NCBI RefSeq assembly: GCF_030408455.1
Contig: NZ_CP046977.1
Location: 1,736,001-1,800,000 of the forward strand
Direction: 5' to 3'
DNA: 64,000 nucleotides
Source of the DNA: Corynebacterium atrinae
GTDB lineage: Bacteria; Actinomycetota; Actinomycetes; Mycobacteriales; Mycobacteriaceae
The notes under the pieces: generated by a model
Databases searched by the model: none
The model's input: the letters and a program-made list of their open reading frames with translations, nothing else
Told to the model about the DNA's origin: nothing
Shown: positions 59,135 through 64,000 of the stretch, piece by piece
How the letters are laid out: each line of letters begins with the position of its first letter
How positions within the stretch are numbered: the first letter of the stretch is position 1
Program-made: the position numbers and the translations under genes

Positions 59135-59776
59135 GTGGCGTTCACCTCAGTCCACGGCAGTTCGTGGTTCAGTGGACATGTGACTGCAGAAATACGCCGC
59201 CTGAGCGGGCCAGAGTTCTCCGTGCTGGCCCCGCAACTCGTTGAGATCTACATCAAGGCGATGGGCTACGACGATTCGATTTTTCACCGCCGCACGGATT
59301 CGTGGCGACGAGAAATCATCCAGCCCGGGTTCACCGCCCTCGCTGCCTTTGATGGGGATCGTGCTCTGGGCGTCGCTTATGGCTATTTGGGATCGCAAGA
59401 TTTGTGGTGGGACCGTCAAGTGCGGCGGGGACTGCGCGAGGCCGGTGGCCCCAGCACTGAGCAAGTCCTTCTCATGCGCGACTATTTTGAGGTCGCTGAG
59501 ATCCACGTCGACCCGGATAGCCAGGGACGCGGCCTCGGTCGCCTTCTTCTCTCACAGCTGTTGTGGAACGCGCCGGGCCGCCACGCCCTCCTGTCCACTC
59601 CAGAAGTGGACAACGAAGACAACCATGCTTTTAGGCTTTATCGTTCGATGGGTTTCCATGACGTTCTGCGCTACTTCACCTTTGAAGGCGACGCCCGGCC
59701 CTTTGCGGTTCTCGCTGCTCCGCTCCCCCTGCCCGGGATGGTGGAAAAGCCCGCGGCTGATTCTCAAATCCCCTAA
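59135..59776 (+). CDS. GNAT-family N-acetyltransferase
   Basis: About 200 residues with a GNAT fold: VAEIHVDPDSQGRGLGRLLL contains the acetyl-CoA pyrophosphate-binding QGRGLG, and HALLSTPEVDNEDNHAFRLY plus RSMGFHDVLRYFTFEG form the C-terminal strands. The substrate is unknown. The start is uncertain: GTG at 59135 gives 213 residues, GTG at 59180 (VTAEIRRLSG) fits the domain edge better. Neither has a strong ribosome site. It is divergent from the HEPN gene and upstream of the prenyl synthase gene. Confidence 0.8.
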   Translation: MAFTSVHGSSWFSGHVTAEIRRLSGPEFSVLAPQLVEIYIKAMGYDDSIFHRRTDSWRREIIQPGFTALAAFDGDRALGVAYGYLGSQDLWWDRQVRRGLREAGGPSTEQVLLMRDYFEVAEIHVDPDSQGRGLGRLLLSQLLWNAPGRHALLSTPEVDNEDNHAFRLYRSMGFHDVLRYFTFEGDARPFAVLAAPLPLPGMVEKPAADSQIP

Positions 59777-59857
59777 CACCCCTTGCCGCGGACTACCCGG
59801 GCTTGGGACTGGGTATCGTGGGAGCATCATATTCACTTCTTTGAAGGGCCCGCCGCG

Positions 59858-60958
59858 TTGAACTTCCCCGATCCCCGATCGCTCACGCTCGATCAGATTC
59901 CTGGCGCCACCCAGGACATCCTTGAGGAGTTCCTTCGTTCGCGCCGCAAGACCATCGCCACCATTGGGCGGCCCGTTACGGAGGCTGTTTCTCATGTGGA
60001 GGCATTCGTCCTGGGCGGGGGCAAGCGCATTAGGCCCCTATATGCCTGGGCGGGCTTTGTGGGAGCAGGCGGGCTGGACAGCCACGCCGAAGATCCCGCG
60101 GCCATGCTCAGGGCTGCCGCATCGTTGGAGTTTATTCAGGCCTGCGCGCTCATCCACGATGACATCATCGATTCCTCTGACACCCGGCGCGGCCAGCCGA
60201 CCGTGCATCGCGCAGTCGAAGCTCGCCACGACGCCGCCGCCTGGGTGAAGGATTCCGCGCACTTTGGCGAATCCGTCGCCATCCTGGTCGGAGATTTGGC
60301 TTTAGTGTGGGCGGAAGACATGCTGCAGGATTCGGGACTGTCGGTAGCTGCCCTTGCTCGGGCCCGGGAACCGTGGCGGGCGATGCGCACCGAGGTCATT
60401 GGCGGCCAGCTCCTCGATATCTACCTGGAGGCATCCGGGAGTGAAAGTATCGCGGAGGCCGACGCCGTCAACCGGTACAAGACTGCCGCGTACACCATCG
60501 AACGCCCCCTCCACCTGGGCGCAGCGGTTGCTGGTGCGGACGAATCCACCATTGAAGCTTTCCGCGGCTATGGCCGAGACATCGGGATCGCTTTCCAGCT
60601 CCGGGATGACTACCTCGGCGTCTACGGCGATCCGGCCATCACGGGTAAGCCGGCTGGCGACGACCTGCGGGAAGGCAAGCGCACGGTGTTGCTTGCCACG
60701 GCCTTGCAGCGGGCCGATGAACGAGACCCAGTGGCTGCCGCAGAACTTCGTGCCAAGATCGGCACTACCTCAGACCCCGCGGAACTCCAGCGGTTGGCGG
60801 AGATCATCTCCTCCACCGGTGCCGTCGAAGCGATTGAGGAGCGTATCGACGCCCTCACGGCCTCCGGTTTGGCGTACTTGGACGCGGTAGGCACGTCCCC
60901 TGAGGTCACTGACACCCTACGTAGCCTGGCTATCCGAGCCACTGCCCGGCGGAGCTGA
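59858..60958 (+). CDS. idsA: Polyprenyl diphosphate synthase (IdsA-like)
   Basis: Trans-prenyltransferase condensing isopentenyl diphosphate onto allylic primers, about 366 residues. GGGKRIRPLYAWAGF, the first Asp-rich motif CALIHDDIIDSSDTRRG (near residue 101) and the second LRDDYLGVYGDPAITGKPAG (near 249) are intact. The residues before the first motif are not bulky, consistent with a C20 or similar short-chain product, as for corynebacterial IdsA. I chose TTG at 59858 because GAAGGG lies about ten bases upstream; the open frame extends 25 codons further. Confidence 0.85.
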   Translation: MNFPDPRSLTLDQIPGATQDILEEFLRSRRKTIATIGRPVTEAVSHVEAFVLGGGKRIRPLYAWAGFVGAGGLDSHAEDPAAMLRAAASLEFIQACALIHDDIIDSSDTRRGQPTVHRAVEARHDAAAWVKDSAHFGESVAILVGDLALVWAEDMLQDSGLSVAALARAREPWRAMRTEVIGGQLLDIYLEASGSESIAEADAVNRYKTAAYTIERPLHLGAAVAGADESTIEAFRGYGRDIGIAFQLRDDYLGVYGDPAITGKPAGDDLREGKRTVLLATALQRADERDPVAAAELRAKIGTTSDPAELQRLAEIISSTGAVEAIEERIDALTASGLAYLDAVGTSPEVTDTLRSLAIRATARRS

Positions 60959-60959
60959 C

Positions 60960-62549
60960 ATGCGCCTGACTGTCTCTAAACTGCCCGGCGCGATCCCCCT
61001 CGGGGCCTTTGGCACCGTCGTCCTCGCCATCGCCTCTTTTGGTGGTGGGGCGACCCGAAACCGTGGCGGAGTCCTCGATGCGTTGGGGTTGAACTTTTTT
61101 GCTTTCGGGCATGGGCAGGCCATCTCCAATGCGACCCTGTGGGTCGGGTTGCTTAGTCTGCTGGCGGCATGGGTGCTGCTGGGCTATCGCACGGTGATCA
61201 ACCGTGAAGGACGGCCTTACGGCGCAGACGGGGACGTCGATAAGCGAACCGGAACGGTGCGCAGAGCGTTGTGGATGTGGATCGTGCCGTTACTCCTCGC
61301 GGCACCGTTGATGTCTCGTGACGTCTATTCCTACCTCATGCAGGGGGCGATGCTGCGCGACGGCTTCGATCCTTACACCCAAGGTGCGGCGGTCAACCCG
61401 GGCCCCTACCTGCTGGAAGTCTCCCATGACTGGCGCAACACCACGACACCCTATGGGCCTTTGCACCTGTGGCTCGGGGAGGGCATCACGCGATTGGTAG
61501 GCGACAACGTAACCGCCGGGGTTATCGTCTACAAGGTGGTCTCCGTGGTCGGTTTCGCGGGCATTGCCTGGGCCATTCCCAAGATTGCCCGGCGCCTCGG
61601 CGGCGACCCGGCCCTGGCTCTGTGGCTGGGCGTGGCCAATCCGGTGATGATCCTCCACATGATCGGCGGGATGCACAATGAAACTGTCATGGTGGGTCTC
61701 GTCAGCATCGGTCTGCTCGCCTGCCTGAACCACCGCTTTGTAATCGGCATCGCGCTCATCGCGGTGGCGGTGTCGCTCAAGGCTACGGCGGCGATCGCCC
61801 TGCCTTTCGTTGTGTGGCTCATGCTCAACCATTTCGCCGTCGAGAAAGCCTCGATGGTGCGCCGATTCCTCATCTTCGTCGCCACGGGCGCCGTGGCCGT
61901 CATGGAAACCCTCGCGGTAGTCGCGGCGGTGACGTGGGCCTCCGGGTCGTCATGGGGCTGGCTCTCGGAGATTTCCGGCAACTCCAAGGTGATTAACCCG
62001 CTGGCCTTCCCTTCGCTGATGGCCAGCCTGCTCACCCCGTACCTGCAGGTGATCGATGAGGACATCGAGTACAACACTTTGCTCGCCGTGCTTCGCCCGG
62101 CATCGATGTTGGTCATGCTCGCCGGGCTGGTCATCGTGTGGTGGCTGTTTCGGCAAAATGCCCGCCGCAACATCATGGGCACCGCGGCCGCCTACCAAGT
62201 GGCCTTCGTCTTCAACTCGGTGACGCTGCCGTGGTACTACGCCTCCGTCATCTCCCTGTTGGGGACGTTCCGGCCCCCAGGGTGGGTACTGCGGCTGGGT
62301 ACCGGGGCGTCGATCATCATCACCGTGGCGTTTACGGGCAGCGGCAACCACGTGCTGTTCAACCCCTGGTGGATGGTACCGATGACCGTCCTCGCCTGGC
62401 TGCTCACCGACTTCATTTACCGCGACGGGGCGATTGGGCGCCGACTGCGCGCTACAGAGCCATCGCCTGTGCCCGACGCAGCACCTCACGCGCGAGATGG
62501 CCGTGAAGAGCCTCAACGGGACGCCCCGGCAGGGTCTCGTCCGGAGTGA
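60960..62549 (+). CDS. mptB: Alpha-1,6-mannosyltransferase MptB (GT-C)
   Basis: Multispanning GT-C glycosyltransferase that uses decaprenyl-phosphate mannose to start the alpha-1,6-mannan core of lipomannan/lipoarabinomannan. The 529 residues form about 12-13 helices. The first periplasmic loop carries SRDVYSYLMQGAMLRDGFDP with acidic residues expected at the active site; GGMHNETVMVG and FNPWWMVPM are later conserved points. The ATG is one base after the idsA stop, so the two are coupled. The last 98 bases overlap the convergent Rv2175c-like gene; that part encodes a cytosolic charged tail. Confidence 0.88.
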   Translation: MRLTVSKLPGAIPLGAFGTVVLAIASFGGGATRNRGGVLDALGLNFFAFGHGQAISNATLWVGLLSLLAAWVLLGYRTVINREGRPYGADGDVDKRTGTVRRALWMWIVPLLLAAPLMSRDVYSYLMQGAMLRDGFDPYTQGAAVNPGPYLLEVSHDWRNTTTPYGPLHLWLGEGITRLVGDNVTAGVIVYKVVSVVGFAGIAWAIPKIARRLGGDPALALWLGVANPVMILHMIGGMHNETVMVGLVSIGLLACLNHRFVIGIALIAVAVSLKATAAIALPFVVWLMLNHFAVEKASMVRRFLIFVATGAVAVMETLAVVAAVTWASGSSWGWLSEISGNSKVINPLAFPSLMASLLTPYLQVIDEDIEYNTLLAVLRPASMLVMLAGLVIVWWLFRQNARRNIMGTAAAYQVAFVFNSVTLPWYYASVISLLGTFRPPGWVLRLGTGASIIITVAFTGSGNHVLFNPWWMVPMTVLAWLLTDFIYRDGAIGRRLRATEPSPVPDAAPHARDGREEPQRDAPAGSRPE

Positions 62550-62817
62550 ATAGGTAGGTCAGGATTTCTTCATCGGTGTAGCCGCCATCCGTCAGGAGGG
62601 TGATCACACCGGGAACGAACTTCCCCGTCGTGCCATCGGGGCCAAACAGGGCAGCCGGGACGACGCGCTTGCCGTCCCGAACGTAGGCGACAAGCTTGTT
62701 ATCGTTGAGCAGATCGTGCACTCGGGTGATCACCACGCCGAGCTTTTCGGATACCTCAGGCAGGCTCAGCAAAGTCTCATCGGCGAGCAGAGTTTCCAGG
62801 TCATTATTCGAATTCAC
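62452..62817 (-). CDS. Rv2175c-like DNA-binding protein
   Basis: A 121-residue protein with an N-terminal winged-helix-like region (LSLPEVSEKLGVVITRVHDL, LNDNKLVAYVRDGKRVVPAA) and a C-terminal helical part (TYLFTPDETLPGRPVEALHG). In M. tuberculosis Rv2175c is a DNA-binding substrate of PknL, encoded next to it; the same divergent arrangement is present here. The GTG start lies seven bases from TAGAGT, giving a leaderless mRNA; the long open frame upstream crosses the pknL start and is not used. Its 3' end overlaps mptB by 98 bases. Confidence 0.82.
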   Translation of the reverse strand: MNSNNDLETLLADETLLSLPEVSEKLGVVITRVHDLLNDNKLVAYVRDGKRVVPAALFGPDGTTGKFVPGVITLLTDGGYTDEEILTYLFTPDETLPGRPVEALHGHLAREVLRRAQAMAL

Positions 62818-62824
62818 GGCCCCC

Positions 62825-62830
62825 ACTCTA
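62825..62830 (-). promoter_or_regulatory. -10 box (TAGAGT) of the Rv2175c-like gene, leaderless
   Basis: TAGAGT seven bases before the GTG start, in the short gap divergent from pknL. Confidence 0.45.
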
Positions 62831-62886
62831 CTGCTATCCCTGCGCTGCGTTGGCATGAGGAGCGTTCGGTACTCCATACTGTTGAC

Positions 62887-64000
62887 ATGGCTCAACTGGC
62901 AGTAGGAGACGTTTTCGACGACCGCTACCGTATCGATCATCCGATCGCGCGGGGCGGTATGTCGACGGTGTATCGCTGCGTTGACCTCCGGCTCGGCCGG
63001 GCAGTCGCCGCCAAGGTGCTCGATGAAAAGTACCTGTCTGACCCCGTTTTCCGCCAGCGTTTCCGCCGCGAAGCTCGCGCCATGGCGCAGCTGACGCACC
63101 CCAATTTGGTCAACGTTTACGACTTTGGCTCAGATGGCGAGCACCTATTTTTGGTCATGGAGCTGATCACCGGCGGCACCCTCCGGGAATTGATCGCCGA
63201 GCGCGGCCCGATGCCCCCGCACGCCGCGGCGGCGGTGATGCGTTCGGTCCTCACGGGATTGTCGGTCGCCCATACCGCTGGGTTGGTGCACCGCGACATC
63301 AAGCCCGACAACGTCCTCATCAGTGCTGATCACCGGGTTAAGCTCGCAGACTTCGGCCTGGTCCGGGCGGTCAACGCCGCCACTGCTACGAACGCGCAGA
63401 TCGTGGGCACCGTCGCGTACCTGTCCCCGGAGCAAGTCGACGGCTCCGAGATCACCACTGCCTCCGACGTGTATTCGGCTGGCATTGTTCTCTTCGAGCT
63501 GCTCACCGGCACCACTCCCTTCGAGGGGGAATCGCCGCTGGCTCACGCCTACCAGCGTCTCGACGAGGTCGTGCCCGCCCCCAGCTCCCGGATCGCAGGA
63601 GTACCACCGCTGATCGACGCCCTCGTCGCCACCGCCACCTCCCCCGACCCTGCGGATCGCTTTGCCGACGCTGGAGAGTTCCTCGCCGCGCTGGATGATG
63701 TCGCCTCCGAACTCGCCCTGCCAGCGTTCACTGTCCCCGTGCCTACCAACTCGGCGGCCAACCGCGCGGCGGCCGTGCCTACCGACATCACGGATCTCAT
63801 GGGGCCCGCGACGGGAATCATTGACAATTCCCGCGTCGAAGAAACAGCAGTTTTGGGAACTGAAACGCGGATGGATACCCCGCGAGTCTTGCCCACCGAG
63901 CCTCCCGCCATTCCCATCGCTCCCGTGGCAGGACCTGCGGCCATTCCCGAGGTCGTTGATCATTCTCCTCAGCTTCCAGCCCAAACCGAACCCGATGCCC
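62887..64000 (+). CDS. pknL: Serine/threonine protein kinase PknL (3' end outside window)
   Basis: Transmembrane Hanks-type kinase; 371 codons are visible and the frame runs off the window. The kinase domain has the glycine loop IARGGMSTVYRC, Lys 43 in AAKVLDEKY, catalytic HRDIKPDNVL (Asp 137), DFG at 155-157, an activation loop with several Thr residues and GTVAYLSPEQVDG. A Pro/Ala/Thr-rich juxtamembrane region follows. The membrane helix and PASTA repeats expected of PknL would lie beyond the window. Neighbours mptB and the Rv2175c-like gene match the mycobacterial/corynebacterial pknL locus. Confidence 0.93.
   Translation, partial: MAQLAVGDVFDDRYRIDHPIARGGMSTVYRCVDLRLGRAVAAKVLDEKYLSDPVFRQRFRREARAMAQLTHPNLVNVYDFGSDGEHLFLVMELITGGTLRELIAERGPMPPHAAAAVMRSVLTGLSVAHTAGLVHRDIKPDNVLISADHRVKLADFGLVRAVNAATATNAQIVGTVAYLSPEQVDGSEITTASDVYSAGIVLFELLTGTTPFEGESPLAHAYQRLDEVVPAPSSRIAGVPPLIDALVATATSPDPADRFADAGEFLAALDDVASELALPAFTVPVPTNSAANRAAAVPTDITDLMGPATGIIDNSRVEETAVLGTETRMDTPRVLPTEPPAIPIAPVAGPAAIPEVVDHSPQLPAQTEPDA

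Noticed and set aside
62887..63099. N-terminal extension of the Rv2175c-like gene to 63099
   Set aside because: The extension would cross the pknL start and promoter, while a TAGAGT box sits seven bases before the GTG at 62817.

Overview
The window is a chromosomal segment of a Corynebacterium-type actinobacterium. This rests on several observations: GC-rich coding DNA; a dcw cluster with mraZ-rsmH-ftsL-ftsI-murE-murF-mraY-murD-ftsW-murG-murC-ftsQ-ftsZ followed by pgeF-yggS-sepF-yggT-wag31; mycomembrane-lineage genes (MptB-type mannosyltransferase, PknL kinase, an Rv2175c-like protein, Mtb12-like lipoproteins); and many leaderless genes with a TANNNT -10 box 7-8 nt before the start codon. As I remember it, gene order follows C. 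glutamicum from hisCD to pknL. There are no rRNA or tRNA genes, insertion sequences, prophage genes or CRISPR arrays. This is core genome, and the novelty lies mainly in intergenic signals and small genes.

Layout. 1-2377: hisC (cut by the window edge) and hisD. 2538-5423: a double-YbjN protein, a lipoprotein/membrane-protein pair and a TetR regulator. 5455-17401: a glycogen/trehalose region (glgX, treY, treZ) interleaved with an HxlR regulator, a DEDDh exonuclease with BRCT domain, an alarmone synthetase-type gene overlapping treY, a 42-residue peptide gene with its own terminator, an S4 protein and an IMPACT/YigZ protein. 17407-20638: a tandem pair of related ATPases, ilvA and a small secreted protein. 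20700-34027: dnaE1, two EamA-type permeases, rluD-lspA, lipoproteins, an ABC-F ATPase behind a leaderless mini-ORF, an asparaginase and dinB. 34038-37527: ileS with a T-box leader. 37635-57522: the cell-division and peptidoglycan cluster, almost all on the minus strand. 58052-64000: a DUF3040 protein, an HEPN-type protein under a likely LexA box, a GNAT protein, an idsA-like prenyl synthase, mptB, the Rv2175c-like gene and the start of pknL.

How the genes work together. MurE/F/D/C/G, MraY, FtsW and FtsI make and polymerise septal peptidoglycan; FtsZ, SepF, FtsQ and FtsL build the divisome; Wag31 (DivIVA) directs polar growth. MraZ probably autoregulates through an array of GTGGGG boxes spaced 10 bp apart. 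GlgX supplies short glucan chains and TreY/TreZ convert maltooligosaccharides to trehalose, which this lineage needs for mycolate transfer. IdsA-like and MptB proteins supply prenyl lipids and envelope lipoglycan.

Most interesting signals: a LexA-type box inside a near-consensus promoter of the HEPN gene; a second, inverted copy of the MraZ-box 16-mer; the leaderless Met-Ile-Leu-Trp mini-ORF before the ABC-F gene; the peptide gene at 13972; a structured leader at 9666-9757; a large inverted repeat with a competing hairpin at 14230-14303; and repeated 4-bp stop-on-stop overlaps between convergent genes.
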